Part shown: one piece after another, positions 17,157 through 26,548 of the stretch
Layout of the letters: each line of letters starts with the position of its first letter
Numbering within the stretch: the stretch's first letter is position 1
Assembly: GCF_000015965.1 (NCBI RefSeq)
Contig: NC_009091.1
Coordinates: 806,001-870,000, forward strand
Direction: 5' to 3'
Length of the DNA: 64,000 nt
Source: Prochlorococcus marinus str. MIT 9301
GTDB taxonomy: Bacteria; Cyanobacteriota; Cyanobacteriia; PCC-6307; Cyanobiaceae
Program-made: the position numbers and the translations under genes
Notes under the pieces: model-generated
The model's database searches: none
Told to the model about the DNA's origin: nothing
Seen by the model: only the letters and a program-made list of their open reading frames with translations

Positions 17157-17690
17157 TTATATTTTTTTCTTTAAAACGTTGAGGACTTCTTTGGCATGAT
17201 TTAAAGGTAGAACACTAATCCATCTGTAACTAATTTTCCCATCTGGAGAAATCAAAAAAGTATTTCTATCTGAGAATGGAGGAATCCAGGAACCATATTT
17301 ATCACTAATAATTCCGTCAGGATCAGATAATAAAGTGTAGTTTATGGATCTCTCGCTGCAGAAACTTTCATGAGAATCTTCATTATCTGCGCTAATCCCA
17401 ACAATTTCGGCATTATATTTTGAAAAATCTTTTTTTAATTCTGAAAAACCTTTAGCTTCAAGAGTGCAACCTGCTGTAAAGTCTTTTGGATAAAAATACA
17501 TAACTAGCCACTGACCTTCAAAATCACTTAATTCCCATGTTTTTTTTGTTTTTATGTTTTTATTAAAACCTTCTAACTTAAAGTTAGGAGCATAATCACC
17601 TACTTCAGGAGCAAAATCAAAAGATAAGGCTGAATAACAATTAAATAAAATAATAAATGGTATTAATATACTTACAACTAAACTTCTCAT
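17157..17690 (-). CDS. Exported peroxiredoxin (PrxQ/Bcp type)
   Basis: A thiol peroxidase of the AhpC/TSA family. In the 177-residue form from ATG 17690, residues 1-23 are a signal peptide (hydrophobic core SILIPFIILF), so the enzyme probably acts in the thylakoid lumen or periplasm. The peroxidatic Cys is C75 in YPKDFTAGCTLEA. The resolving Cys found five residues later in many PrxQ proteins is absent; another Cys lies in SFCSERS, so the mechanism may be one-Cys or atypical. A TTG three bases upstream (17693) would add one Met. It sits 5 bp from DUF2499 and 5 bp from rpmB on the same strand. Confidence 0.88.
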   Translation of the reverse strand: MRSLVVSILIPFIILFNCYSALSFDFAPEVGDYAPNFKLEGFNKNIKTKKTWELSDFEGQWLVMYFYPKDFTAGCTLEAKGFSELKKDFSKYNAEIVGISADNEDSHESFCSERSINYTLLSDPDGIISDKYGSWIPPFSDRNTFLISPDGKISYRWISVLPLNHAKEVLNVLKKKI

Positions 17691-17695
17691 CAAAT

Positions 17696-17932
17696 TTAGA
17701 ATTTATTTAAATCAACTCCATTTGATTTAGCAAATTTATCTAAACCTACTTTTTGAATAGACTTTAGGGCTTTGGTACTTATTTTTATATTTACCCATTT
17801 TTTGCCTTCTTCCCACCATAATCTCCTTTTTTGGAGATTAACTTGTTGCAATTTTTTTGTGCGAATATGTGAGTGACTCACTGCCATCCCGTTATTAGCT
17901 TTTGCACCTGTCAGTTCGCAAACTCTTGACAT
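17696..17932 (-). CDS. rpmB: 50S ribosomal protein L28
   Basis: A 78-residue structural protein of the large ribosomal subunit. The N-terminal [20 protein letters not shown] and the central [20 protein letters not shown] with [16 protein letters not shown] are diagnostic for L28. It lacks the zinc-binding cysteine set of some orthologues, as is usual in cyanobacteria. It lies 39 bp after htpG and directly before the peroxiredoxin gene. Confidence 0.97.
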   Translation of the reverse strand: MSRVCELTGAKANNGMAVSHSHIRTKKLQQVNLQKRRLWWEEGKKWVNIKISTKALKSIQKVGLDKFAKSNGVDLNKF

Positions 17933-17971
17933 ATTTATTGAGTTATATCTTTAAAAATTCTAACACATGGC

Positions 17972-19876
17972 TCAATTTGTTGAATTAAGTAATTCTGAAA
18001 TTAATTCGGCATTATTATTTTGTAAATTAATGATCTGTTCTTGATCTAATCCACCAACTGAAAGCTTAGCCATATCGTAAACATGATTTGCAATTTTAGA
18101 TGCCAATGGATTCTCAGTAGGGTCTTTCTCATCAATAATTATTTTGTTGCCTGTAATTTTATTAAGACCAACAATAAGTGGATGTTCTTTATTAATTAAG
18201 AGCACATGATATTCAGGTAAGCCAGGCATCTTTTGTTCCATGTAAGCTCCCATATCATTAATTCTTCTCATTTGTTCTGGAAGCAATATCATCGCTGGTG
18301 GAGCATCTTTACTTGAAAGTGACTGTACTTTAACTGTTACTTTCTCATTGTTAAGGGCCTTAACTATCGTATCTCTAAGATTATCTGTATTTGATTTGCC
18401 ATCCTTATCTACAATTTCTTTTGATTCTTTATCTTCTATTTCATTTATCTCTGAATCTACCCTTTGGAATTGAAAATCTTCATTTTTACTTTCCAACCAT
18501 GGAAGAAATTGTGCGTCAATTAAGGGATCTGATTTAATCACTTCTTTATTATCAGATAAACAGATTTTTAATGCACTAGACTGCGCAATCAAATCTGAAC
18601 AGTAAATTATTTTTTTTGAATCAGTTAATTTATTTCGCTCTTTGTAATTTGCGAGAGTTGTGAAATATTTATCATTGGATTTGATGAGGGATTTATTTTC
18701 AATATTTTTGGTTACGTTTTTCTCTGAATTTATTATTGTTTCAAAAATTATACTGTTATTTACTAATTCAGCAAATTTTTCATCTTCGATAGCACCAATC
18801 TTAATAAATGCAGAGATTGAATCCCAAATTTCTGCATAAAATTCTGGAGAATTTTTTATTAAATCCTTCAGTTTATTAGCGATTTTTTTTGAGATAAATG
18901 ATGATATAGATCTTACTTTTCTATCTGTTTGTAATGCACTTCTACTAACATTTAGGGGTATATCTGTAGAGTCAATAACTCCTCTTAGAGGTAAAAGGTA
19001 TTTTGGTACTATCTCCTTAATTGAATCGCTTACGAATACTTGATTGCAAAATAGTTTTATTTCTCCCTTTTCCCAATCAGCTCTACCTGACAACTTTGGA
19101 AAATACAATATCCCTTGTATGTCATATGGATAATCTGTATTTAGATGGATCCATAATAGTGGATCTCCCTGGAAAGGATAAAGGTATTTATATAACTCAA
19201 TATAATCTTCATCTTTTAATTCACTAGGTTGTTTTCTCCAGGGAGGATTTTTCTTATTAATTGTCTCTCCTTCTAGTAAGACATCTATTGGCATAAAATC
19301 ACAATATTTTTTAATGAGTGATTTAATCCTTTCAGGCTCAATAAACTCTTTCTCTTCTTCAAGTAGGTGAAGAATTACATCTGTACCAATTGTCTCTCTT
19401 TCTGATTCCTCTAACGTGAAATTTGGCGATCCATCACAAGACCATTTGAAAGCTTTTGATTCCCCAATTGCCGACTTAGTTAAAATATCAACTTTATCTG
19501 CAACCATGAAACTTGAATAAAAACCTAGTCCAAAATGACCTATGAATTCATCATTATCTTTTTTGTATTTTGTTAGAAATTCTTCAGCACTAGAAAATGC
19601 AACTTGATTTATGTACTTCTTAATTTCTTCATCATTCATTCCAATTCCATTATCGGAAATTGTTAACGTATTTTTTTCACGGTTAATTGTTATTTTTACT
19701 TGTGCCTCCTCAGTATTTTCGCAATCGCCTGCCATAGAGGCCATTCTTCTTTTACTAATTGCGTCAACACCATTACTAACAAGTTCTCTTAAAAAGATTT
19801 CATGGTCAGAATATACTGCCTTCTTAATAATTGGGAAAATATTTTCAGTATTAATACGAATTTCGCCTTTTTCCAT
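17972..19876 (-). CDS. htpG: HSP90-family chaperone
   Basis: ATP-dependent cytoplasmic chaperone acting with the DnaK system on late folding. Full length at 634 residues. The GHKL ATPase motifs are clear in the N-terminal domain: FLRELVSNGVDAISKRR (near 28-44; the usual NASDA is NGVDA), ISDNGIGMNDEEI (near 74) and GHFGLGFYSSFMV (near 113-125). The middle domain has SRSALQTDRKVRSI. It is preceded by a good sigma70-type promoter and a short palindrome. In Synechococcus htpG mutants are heat and light sensitive, so stress regulation is expected. Confidence 0.97.
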   Translation of the reverse strand: MEKGEIRINTENIFPIIKKAVYSDHEIFLRELVSNGVDAISKRRMASMAGDCENTEEAQVKITINREKNTLTISDNGIGMNDEEIKKYINQVAFSSAEEFLTKYKKDNDEFIGHFGLGFYSSFMVADKVDILTKSAIGESKAFKWSCDGSPNFTLEESERETIGTDVILHLLEEEKEFIEPERIKSLIKKYCDFMPIDVLLEGETINKKNPPWRKQPSELKDEDYIELYKYLYPFQGDPLLWIHLNTDYPYDIQGILYFPKLSGRADWEKGEIKLFCNQVFVSDSIKEIVPKYLLPLRGVIDSTDIPLNVSRSALQTDRKVRSISSFISKKIANKLKDLIKNSPEFYAEIWDSISAFIKIGAIEDEKFAELVNNSIIFETIINSEKNVTKNIENKSLIKSNDKYFTTLANYKERNKLTDSKKIIYCSDLIAQSSALKICLSDNKEVIKSDPLIDAQFLPWLESKNEDFQFQRVDSEINEIEDKESKEIVDKDGKSNTDNLRDTIVKALNNEKVTVKVQSLSSKDAPPAMILLPEQMRRINDMGAYMEQKMPGLPEYHVLLINKEHPLIVGLNKITGNKIIIDEKDPTENPLASKIANHVYDMAKLSVGGLDQEQIINLQNNNAELISELLNSTN

Positions 19877-19899
19877 TTAAAAAAAATCAAACATATTAA

Positions 19900-19928
19900 A
19901 TCTTATTTCGTAAAAACTAGTTAATCAA
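19900..19928 (-). promoter_or_regulatory. Candidate sigma70-type promoter of htpG
   Basis: Read on the minus strand, TTGATT (19928-19923) and TAAGAT (19905-19900) are separated by exactly 17 bp. The -10 lies 23 bp before the htpG ATG. A palindrome (19942-19957) sits just upstream of the -35. The assignment is by consensus only. Confidence 0.5.
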
Positions 19929-19941
19929 GTTTAATTAGGAG

Positions 19942-19957
19942 TATTGTCCGAACAATA
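19942..19957. promoter_or_regulatory. Palindrome upstream of the htpG promoter
   Basis: TATTGT-CCGA-ACAATA, a perfect 6-bp inverted repeat with a 4-bp spacer, lies 13 bp upstream of the proposed htpG -35 and 36 bp past the end of hisZ. It is not a CIRCE element, and I do not recognise its regulator. The position fits an activator site or an upstream operator. Confidence 0.35.
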
Positions 19958-19993
19958 TATGAATTTAAAAGTTAAATAAATTTTAAAAAGGCT

Positions 19994-21145
19994 TTATTTT
20001 ACCCACAAAATCTCACTACAATTATTTTCTTTCATAATTTGATTGGCTTTAGCCAAGTCATTAATTGGATTTAAATGTAAGACAGCAATATTTCCTTTTT
20101 TCTGTTGTACTTTTTGTTCATTCATCCCTTTTTCTAACAAATAAGAATCTTTAAACATCAATAAAATCTTTTTTTTATCTGTCTTTTCTTCCTTAATTAA
20201 ATTTCTTAAAATGTCTACTGAAATTGTAAATCCAATCCCATTAAATATTTTCTCATTAGGACTAAATGATCTCACTAACTCATCATATCTTCCGCCTTTT
20301 GCGATGACGCTTTTATTTTTGCCATTATCCCCTATTAGTTGAAAAACTATTCCTTCATACAAATTCAAGTGAGGTTGAAAAGTGGGATCAAGTTGTAATT
20401 TAACACCATATTTATTTGATACATTTGATAATGTCTCAAACAAAAAATTTAAGTCATCTAATGTTTTACTAGTACCAAATATAGTTTTTAATTTTTTTAA
20501 TATTGCAATGGGCTCTCCTCGTGTGAATAAAAGATCTTTAAGAATATATTTATCATTTTCATCTATTCTTAATTTAGATAAATTATCTTGATCAAAATTA
20601 ACCAGACATTTCTTAATTTCTTCAAAATTATTATTCTTATATTTGTTCAGGATCAAGTCCATTATTTTTGTTGTGCTTACTAGTAGAAATAAATTACAAC
20701 CATCCTTCAAATTAATATTATCGATTGAATCAAACAAAATATTAATAACTTCAATTTCTGGGTATTTTGTATCATATCCAATTAATTCAATTCCACTCTG
20801 CAATTTTTCTTGTAACTTAAATGAATTTTTATTATTTTGTTTTTTATCAAAAACCATTCCATTGGTGAATAACCTTATAGGTCTTTTCTTATTTATTAAT
20901 CTAGTGGAAGACAATTTAACAATCGATGTAGTCATTTCTGGCCTAAGACATAATGAATTATTACTTACTATTCCTACAACCTGATTTTCATCAATAACGC
21001 CACGGCCTTTTATGGTCTCTAAAGTATTTATAAATGAGGGTGAAACCTCTTCATATCCCCATAGTTTATAAATACTATTTAAATTATTTATGATGTTTGA
21101 GTTATTTTTTACATCGATTAATTTAATTTCCTTTATATCGGTCAT
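19994..21145 (-). CDS. hisZ: ATP phosphoribosyltransferase regulatory subunit
   Basis: A 383-residue catalytically inactive paralogue of histidyl-tRNA synthetase that pairs with the short form of HisG for the first step of histidine synthesis. It keeps the class II core: WGYEEVSPSFINTLE near residue 30, LCLRPEMTTSIVKLSS near 66-81, and AKGGRYDELVRSFSPN with GIGFTISVDILR near 290-320. It lacks the anticodon-binding domain of HisS, and the LVRGLDYY-type motif is replaced by RDEYGIV-like local sequence, consistent with HisZ. It is 18 bp from suhB on the same strand. Confidence 0.88.
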   Translation of the reverse strand: MTDIKEIKLIDVKNNSNIINNLNSIYKLWGYEEVSPSFINTLETIKGRGVIDENQVVGIVSNNSLCLRPEMTTSIVKLSSTRLINKKRPIRLFTNGMVFDKKQNNKNSFKLQEKLQSGIELIGYDTKYPEIEVINILFDSIDNINLKDGCNLFLLVSTTKIMDLILNKYKNNNFEEIKKCLVNFDQDNLSKLRIDENDKYILKDLLFTRGEPIAILKKLKTIFGTSKTLDDLNFLFETLSNVSNKYGVKLQLDPTFQPHLNLYEGIVFQLIGDNGKNKSVIAKGGRYDELVRSFSPNEKIFNGIGFTISVDILRNLIKEEKTDKKKILLMFKDSYLLEKGMNEQKVQQKKGNIAVLHLNPINDLAKANQIMKENNCSEILWVK

Positions 21146-21163
21146 TTTAATATTTAACTATTT

Positions 21164-22012
21164 TTAGGTATAGAGATTTTTTTTTAATGGAGAAACTTTA
21201 TCTAGTTCATTTTTTAATTCATTCTCAAGGCTGGGAGAACAAGCTAAAATTCTTCCTGAACTTAAATTAAATTCGCCTGATGGATAATCAGAAATAATAC
21301 CACCAGCCTCTTTAACAATAATAGCACCGGCCGCTAGGTCCCATACCTCTAATCCTCTTTCCCAATATCCATCTACCTTACCTGCCGCAACAAATGCTAG
21401 ATCAACTGCTGCTGCACCTCCTCTTCTAACACCTCTAGTTTTATGTGTTAAATAACAAAATTCTGCATAGTTATTATCCTCTGTCTCAAATCTGTCATAA
21501 GAGAAACCAGTTACAAGTAGACTATCAGAAAGATTAGATGGATTCGATACTTTAAGTTCACTATCATTGCAGAATGAGCCTAAACCAATACAGGCTGAAT
21601 ATAGTTCATTTAAATAAGGTACTGATATAGCGCCTATTATTGGCTTATTTTTATATACAAGACCAATAGAGGTCCCAAAAAAAGGATATCCATGGGAATA
21701 ATTTGTTGTACCGTCTAATGGGTCTATACACCACGTTAAATCCGAAGATTTGGTTAATTTACCCGATTCCTCTGCATTTATAGATATGTTTGGCGTCTCT
21801 TCTAATAAATATTCTTTTATTTTGTTTTCAACTTCCAAATCTACATTGGTAACTAGATCACCTTTTCTACCTTTTGATGATATTTTTTGAATTTTATTGT
21901 AATTAACTTTTAAAATTTCATTACCAATTTGAGCGGAATTCTTGGCTATTTCATACAAAATGGATAAGTTAAATTGATTTGCAAGTTCCTCTATTTCACA
22001 TAATTCAAACAT
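21164..22012 (-). CDS. suhB: Inositol monophosphatase family protein
   Basis: A 282-residue Mg-dependent, Li-sensitive phosphatase. The metal-binding residues are in NAEESG (near 79) and WCIDPLDGTTNYSHGYP (near 92-108); the second block WDLAAGAIIVKEAGG lies near 224-238. Family members hydrolyse inositol 1-phosphate, histidinol phosphate or related sugar phosphates. Since the next gene is hisZ, a histidinol-phosphatase role is conceivable, but the default call is inositol monophosphatase. It is 5 bp from the ferredoxin gene, so the two are probably cotranscribed. Confidence 0.88.
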   Translation of the reverse strand: MFELCEIEELANQFNLSILYEIAKNSAQIGNEILKVNYNKIQKISSKGRKGDLVTNVDLEVENKIKEYLLEETPNISINAEESGKLTKSSDLTWCIDPLDGTTNYSHGYPFFGTSIGLVYKNKPIIGAISVPYLNELYSACIGLGSFCNDSELKVSNPSNLSDSLLVTGFSYDRFETEDNNYAEFCYLTHKTRGVRRGGAAAVDLAFVAAGKVDGYWERGLEVWDLAAGAIIVKEAGGIISDYPSGEFNLSSGRILACSPSLENELKNELDKVSPLKKNLYT

Positions 22013-22017
22013 GATAG

Positions 22018-22392
22018 TTAATCTTCCTCAAATTCCCAAGGTGGCGCAACTCTTGTATTTCCTCTCCCAAAATATTGTCCAAATTGTAAATCGTAAACTT
22101 CATCTTCATATGTAGTTTCTACCTCAAGATCTGAAGTTGCTTTAGCGACACAAAGAAGTGCGTAACCTTTGTCTTTTAAAGTCTGAGATACACCCATAGC
22201 TTCAGGTTGTTGTAGGGTACCAGATTTAATTTTAACTGCACAACTTGTACAGCAACCATTTCTACATGAAAATGCAAGTTTGAAACCTTTCTTTTCAAAT
22301 TCCTTAAGTATGTAATCATCACTATTAACCTGCTCTTTGTAGACCTTTCCAGTTTCCTTATTTTTAATCGTGACTGTGAAAGTCTTTTTCAA
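22018..22392 (-). CDS. 2Fe-2S ferredoxin, plant type, with C-terminal extension
   Basis: A 124-residue one-electron carrier. The cluster ligands follow the plant-type spacing exactly: C43-x4-C48-x2-C51-x29-C81, in FSCRNGCCTSC and LLCVAKA. An extra Cys (C47) sits inside the ligand loop. The protein is longer than PetF (about 97-99 residues), with about 25 extra C-terminal residues (VYDLQFGQYFGRGNTRVAPP), as in the FdC2-like ferredoxins of cyanobacteria and plastids. The start is TTG, with a strong GAGGAAAG ribosome site (22404-22397) 4-5 bases before it. It probably serves a specialised reductase rather than bulk photosynthetic electron flow. Confidence 0.9.
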   Translation of the reverse strand: MKKTFTVTIKNKETGKVYKEQVNSDDYILKEFEKKGFKLAFSCRNGCCTSCAVKIKSGTLQQPEAMGVSQTLKDKGYALLCVAKATSDLEVETTYEDEVYDLQFGQYFGRGNTRVAPPWEFEED

Positions 22393-22441
22393 ATAACTTT
22401 CCTCTAAAATGGGATGATCAAGGGTTAAGATGGTTTTCTTG

Positions 22442-22528
22442 GGAGAGGTGGCCGAGCGGTTGAAGGCGCAGCACTGGAAATGCTGTATAAGGGCAACTTT
22501 ATCGAGGGTTCGAATCCCTCTCTCTCCG
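22442..22528 (+). tRNA. tRNA-Ser (anticodon GGA)
   Basis: An 87-nt class II tRNA. The acceptor pairs GGAGAGG with TCTCTCC (one G-T pair), the anticodon loop is CTGGAAA with GGA, a long variable arm follows, and the T arm is GAGGG-TTCGAAT-CCCTC. The discriminator is G and no CCA is encoded. It decodes UCC and UCU. Confidence 0.96.
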
Positions 22529-22606
22529 TTTTATATTAGTTTATTTTGGTTAAATACATCAACACCTTTGTATTTAAAATATCTTTTAAAGTAGATGGTA
22601 ATCTTT

Positions 22607-22635
22607 TTGACAGGTTATAAATAATCTTATTTATT
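22607..22635 (+). promoter_or_regulatory. Possible promoter upstream of dnaK
   Basis: TTGACA at 22607-22612 is a perfect -35; 17 bp later TTTATT is a weak -10. If used, the dnaK leader would be about 100 nt. No CIRCE repeat (TTAGCACTC-N9-GAGTGCTAA) is visible. The rest of the 22529-22742 gap shows nothing I recognise. Confidence 0.3.
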
Positions 22636-22742
22636 TAAATTGAGTTGAAAATATTTGATTAATACTATTATATGTAGATATCTAAGAAAAAATTTTAATT
22701 AAATTATTAGTAAATTTTGCTTTAATTTAGCGATCTAAAATC

Positions 22743-24740
22743 ATGGGGCAAATAGTTGGAATTGATTTGGGTACTACTAACTCTGTTGTCGGAGTTATAG
22801 AAGCTGGTCGTCCAATTGTTATTGCTAATTCTGAAGGTACTAGAACTACACCTTCAATAGTTGGATTTACAAAAGACAAAGAAATAGTAATAGGAGATCA
22901 AGCAAGAAGACAGCTTGTTCTAAATCCAAAGAATACCTTTTATAACCTAAAAAGATTTATTGGTAGTGACTGGGATGAATTAGATGAGAATAGTATTTCT
23001 GTTCCTTACAATGTAAAGGCTAATAATACAGGAAGCGTTAGAGTTCTTAGCCCAAATACAGAAAGAGAGTATGCACCAGAAGAATTAGTTAGCTCATTAA
23101 TTAGAAAATTAATTAATGATGCTGAAACATATCTTGGAGATACTGTTGACTCTGCTGTTATTACAGTCCCTGCCTATTTCAATGAATCTCAAAGGCAAGC
23201 TACAAAGGATTCTGCAATATTGGCTGGTATAAAAGTAGATAGAATCCTAAATGAACCTACAGCAGCAGCTTTAGCTTATGGTTTTGAAAAAAGTTCTTCT
23301 AATAATGTGTTAGTTTTTGATTTAGGTGGAGGAACATTTGACGTCTCATTATTAAAAATTTCTAATGGTGTATTTGATGTTAAAGCCACTTGTGGTGATA
23401 CACAGTTAGGAGGGAACAATTTTGATTCTAAAATAGTTGATTGGCTTGCAGAAAAATTTCTTGCTAAACATAATATTGATCTAAGAAGGGATAGGCAAGC
23501 TTTGCAGAGATTAACTGAGGCTGCTGAAAAAGCTAAATGTGAATTATCTGGATTGCAAAAAACAAAAATATCCTTACCTTTTATCACCACTAGTAAAGAG
23601 GGTCCATTACATATTGAGGAAACCTTAGATAGAAAAATATTTGAATCATTATCTCAAGATCTTCTGGATAGATTATTAGAGCCTGTGCAAATAGCATTAG
23701 ATGACTCCGGTTGGAACGCAGATGATATAGATGAGGTAGTTCTTGTCGGCGGTAGCACAAGAATTCCAATGGTTCAACAATTAGTAAAGACTCTTGTTCC
23801 AAATGACCCTTGTCAATCTGTTAATCCTGATGAAGTTGTAGCAGTTGGAGCTGCGATACAATCTGGAATAATTAGCGGTGATTTACAAGATTTACTCCTA
23901 AATGACGTTACTCCCTTATCTTTAGGTTTAGAAACTATTGGTGGTCTTATGAAGGTCCTCATTCCTCGTAATACTCCAATACCAGTTAGACAATCTGACG
24001 TTTTTAGTACTTCTGAAGCTAATCAATCATCAGTGGTTGTTCAAGTACGGCAGGGGGAAAGGCCTTTAGCATCTGAAAATAAATCACTAGGTAAATTTAG
24101 ACTATCAGGAATACCTCCAGCTCCAAGAGGAATACCTCAAGTTCAGGTTGCATTTGATATTGATGCTAATGGTCTTTTAGAAGTAAGCGCAACTGATAGA
24201 ACCACTGGAAGAAAGCAAACAGTTACAATTTCTGGAGGTTCTAATTTAAATGAACAAGAAATAAATTCGATAATTGAAGAAGCAAAAGTAAAAGCCAATG
24301 AAGATAGAAAGAGAAGATCTGTAATTGATAGAAAAAATAGTGCTTTAACTCTTATTGCGCAAGCTGAGAGAAGACTTAGAGATGCTTCATTGGAATTTGG
24401 CCCTTATGGTGCTGAGAGGCAACAACGAGCTGTTGAATTAGCCATTCAAGATGTTGAAGAGTTTATAGATGATGATGATCCTCAAGAATTAGAAATCTCA
24501 GTAAGTGCTCTTCAAGAAGCATTATTCGGTTTAAATAGAAAATTTGCAGCAGAAAAGAAAACTGATAATAATCCCTTACAAAGCATTAAAAATACATTTG
24601 GATCATTAAAGGATGAACTCTTTTCAGATGATTATTGGGATGAAGATCCTTGGGATAATCAAATGAATAGAAATTATAGAAATTCGAGGTATGGTAATTC
24701 TAGGGACGATGATCCATGGGACAATGACTACTTCCTCTAA
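22743..24740 (+). CDS. dnaK: HSP70 chaperone (DnaK paralogue with Asp/Trp/Asn-rich tail)
   Basis: An ATP-dependent HSP70 of 665 residues. The ATPase domain has [13 protein letters not shown] (5-17), [16 protein letters not shown] (near 143), [11 protein letters not shown] (near 174) and [14 protein letters not shown] (near 192); the linker and substrate domain begin at [12 protein letters not shown] (near 390). The tail after about residue 615 is unusual: rich in Asp, Trp, Asn and Arg ([25 protein letters not shown]), not the usual Gly-rich lid ending. Cyanobacteria carry several DnaK proteins; this one, paired with a dnaJ-like gene that overlaps it by 17 bp, is likely a secondary paralogue (DnaK1/DnaK3 type) rather than the main stress DnaK. 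Which one cannot be settled from this sequence. Confidence 0.93.
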   Translation: MGQIVGIDLGTTNSVVGVIEAGRPIVIANSEGTRTTPSIVGFTKDKEIVIGDQARRQLVLNPKNTFYNLKRFIGSDWDELDENSISVPYNVKANNTGSVRVLSPNTEREYAPEELVSSLIRKLINDAETYLGDTVDSAVITVPAYFNESQRQATKDSAILAGIKVDRILNEPTAAALAYGFEKSSSNNVLVFDLGGGTFDVSLLKISNGVFDVKATCGDTQLGGNNFDSKIVDWLAEKFLAKHNIDLRRDRQALQRLTEAAEKAKCELSGLQKTKISLPFITTSKEGPLHIEETLDRKIFESLSQDLLDRLLEPVQIALDDSGWNADDIDEVVLVGGSTRIPMVQQLVKTLVPNDPCQSVNPDEVVAVGAAIQSGIISGDLQDLLLNDVTPLSLGLETIGGLMKVLIPRNTPIPVRQSDVFSTSEANQSSVVVQVRQGERPLASENKSLGKFRLSGIPPAPRGIPQVQVAFDIDANGLLEVSATDRTTGRKQTVTISGGSNLNEQEINSIIEEAKVKANEDRKRRSVIDRKNSALTLIAQAERRLRDASLEFGPYGAERQQRAVELAIQDVEEFIDDDDPQELEISVSALQEALFGLNRKFAAEKKTDNNPLQSIKNTFGSLKDELFSDDYWDEDPWDNQMNRNYRNSRYGNSRDDDPWDNDYFL

Positions 24741-25650
24741 AAAAGACTATTTGTCGATTTTGGGTTTATCCCCCGATTTCGATGATAAAGAACTTAAAAA
24801 GGCTTTTCGAAGAGAAGCGAGAAAATGGCACCCAGATTTAAATAAAAACGATCTTAATGCAGAAGAGAGATTTAAATTAATTAACCAAGCATACGAATAT
24901 CTACGCAATCCCAATATAAGAAAAGATATTTCTGATGAAAATATTCAGGATGATTACGAAAATAATAATTTCAAGACAGGTTTTCCTGATTTTCAAGATT
25001 ATCTTGATTCATTATTTGGATATGAATACTCACCAAAGAATTACGAGGATTATGATAATGAGCCATTTGAGGATGAATCAATAAATACAAATAATGATGA
25101 ATTTAACAATTATGAATACCCTACAACCTCTCCAGTAGAGCCGCCTCCAGTTAAACTCCACCAAGATATTGAAACAATTATTGAATTAACTCCTGATGAG
25201 GCCTTAAATGGAGCTTCAATTTTAATAGAGCTTGAAGATGAAACCGTAGTAGAAGTCGATACGCCTCCTTTTGCTGGAGATGGGTGGCGATTAAGACTTG
25301 AAAATATAGCAAGAGGAGGTAAAGATCATTATCTGCAGTTAAAAGTTCAAACCGAAAGTGGTCTAAGAATAGACGGTTTAAGAGTTCTTTATAAATTAGA
25401 ATTATTTCCTCATGATGCTCTACTTGGTTGTGCAGTAGAGGTCCCCACCCTTGAAGGAAATGTCACACTTCAAGTGCCACCAAAATCATCTACGGGAAGA
25501 ATGTTACGTTTGAAAGGTAGGGGTTTAACTTTCGAAGATAATGTTGGTGATCAATATGTTGAAATCTTGGTAGTGATACCTGCTGATATTAATGATGAAG
25601 AAATTGCTTTATATACAAGATTACAAGAATTATCACTTTCTGATTCTTAA
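24724..25650 (+). CDS. DnaJ-like co-chaperone (J-domain plus C-terminal domains, no zinc finger)
   Basis: A 308-residue J-protein that should stimulate the adjacent DnaK. The J-domain spans residues 8-65, with the HPD triad at 36-38. An acidic, Asn/Tyr-rich linker (about 75-145) replaces the Gly/Phe and zinc-finger regions. From about 155 on, the two beta-domains of CbpA-type J-proteins are recognisable (LTPDEALNGASILIEL, PPFAGDGWRLRLENIARGG, HDALLGCAVEVPTLEG, TGRMLRLKGRGL). I chose ATG 24724: the frame begins at a GTG/ATG 33 bases earlier, but [14 protein letters not shown] fits the J-domain start. It overlaps dnaK by 17 bp, so translation is coupled. Confidence 0.92.
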   Translation: MTTSSKKDYLSILGLSPDFDDKELKKAFRREARKWHPDLNKNDLNAEERFKLINQAYEYLRNPNIRKDISDENIQDDYENNNFKTGFPDFQDYLDSLFGYEYSPKNYEDYDNEPFEDESINTNNDEFNNYEYPTTSPVEPPPVKLHQDIETIIELTPDEALNGASILIELEDETVVEVDTPPFAGDGWRLRLENIARGGKDHYLQLKVQTESGLRIDGLRVLYKLELFPHDALLGCAVEVPTLEGNVTLQVPPKSSTGRMLRLKGRGLTFEDNVGDQYVEILVVIPADINDEEIALYTRLQELSLSDS

Positions 25651-25683
25651 TCAAATATTATATAAATAGAAAAATCGATACTT

Positions 25684-26067
25684 ATGAACATATTTGTTCT
25701 TTTATATAATTCAGGAACAGATAAGGAAGGAATCCATTCAATAGAACTAAAAGGCAGGACGATCGTTCTTATGTTTGAAGATAAGGATGATGCAACAAGA
25801 TATTGTGGTCTCTTAGAAGCACAAGATTTTCCATTGCCAACAGTTGAAATGATCAACATTGAGGAAATAAAAGATTTCTGCATTAAATTAGACTATGAAT
25901 GCAAATTAGTAGAAAAAAATTTTGTACCTAAAACAGCAGAAGATAGATTGTTAATTTCACCACCACAGAAAAACCTAGAAGTTGAAAATTGGGAGGAAGA
26001 CAAAAATAGTAAAAAAGATAACATTGATATAAATACCATTAAGGAAAACCTTGAAAAGTTACTTTAG
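25684..26067 (+). CDS. DUF3110 family protein
   Basis: A 127-residue soluble protein. The first 85 residues match the cyanobacterial and plastid DUF3110 pattern (FVLLYNSGTDKEGIHSIE, IVLMFEDKDDATRYCGLLEA, DFPLPTVEMI); the last 40 are charged and low in conservation. No enzymatic motif is visible. It follows the dnaJ-like gene by 33 bp on the same strand, which may place it in the chaperone operon, but a function in proteostasis is not shown. Confidence 0.82.
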   Translation: MNIFVLLYNSGTDKEGIHSIELKGRTIVLMFEDKDDATRYCGLLEAQDFPLPTVEMINIEEIKDFCIKLDYECKLVEKNFVPKTAEDRLLISPPQKNLEVENWEEDKNSKKDNIDINTIKENLEKLL

Positions 26068-26106
26068 CTATTAAAATATCATAATTAATTATTAAACAAA
26101 TAAAAC

Positions 26107-26544
26107 ATGACATCCGCATTATTTGAAACAGAAGTAGGGAACATTAATATTGAATTTTTCTCTGACGACGCACCTAATACAGTAAAAAACTTTACGAATT
26201 TGATTAGTGATGGTTTTTATGATGGTCTAGCATTTCACAGAGTTATTCCTGGATTTATGGCTCAGGGTGGATGTCCTAATACTCGTGACGGAGCATCTGG
26301 GATGCCTGGAACTGGAGGCCCTGGATATAATATTAAATGTGAAATTAATTCCAATAAACATTTAAAAGGCTCACTTTCTATGGCTCATGCAGGAAAGGAT
26401 ACAGGTGGTAGTCAGTTTTTCATAGTCTATGAACCTCAGCCTCATCTAGATGGAGTTCATACTGTTTTTGGTAAGACTGATGATATGGATGTAGTTCTAA
26501 AGCTTACTAATGGTTCAAAAATTCTAAAAGCAACTTTAAAATAG
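26107..26544 (+). CDS. ppiB: Cyclophilin-type peptidyl-prolyl cis-trans isomerase
   Basis: A compact single-domain cytoplasmic cyclophilin of 145 residues, which speeds proline isomerisation in folding proteins. Diagnostic segments are [16 protein letters not shown] (near 38-53, including the catalytic Arg), [20 protein letters not shown] (near 91-110) and [11 protein letters not shown] (near 115-125). It has no signal peptide. The gene follows DUF3110 by 39 bp and converges on ribBA with 4 bp between stops. Its place behind dnaK and dnaJ suggests a folding-related transcription unit. Confidence 0.95.
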   Translation: MTSALFETEVGNINIEFFSDDAPNTVKNFTNLISDGFYDGLAFHRVIPGFMAQGGCPNTRDGASGMPGTGGPGYNIKCEINSNKHLKGSLSMAHAGKDTGGSQFFIVYEPQPHLDGVHTVFGKTDDMDVVLKLTNGSKILKATLK

Positions 26545-26548
26545 TAAC

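Noticed and set aside
22529..22742. CIRCE element before dnaK
   Set aside because: No TTAGCACTC-N9-GAGTGCTAA or close variant is seen here or upstream of htpG.
24691..24723. Earlier start for the dnaJ-like gene
   Set aside because: The added 11 residues come from the dnaK tail region in another frame; the J-domain begins naturally after ATG 24724.
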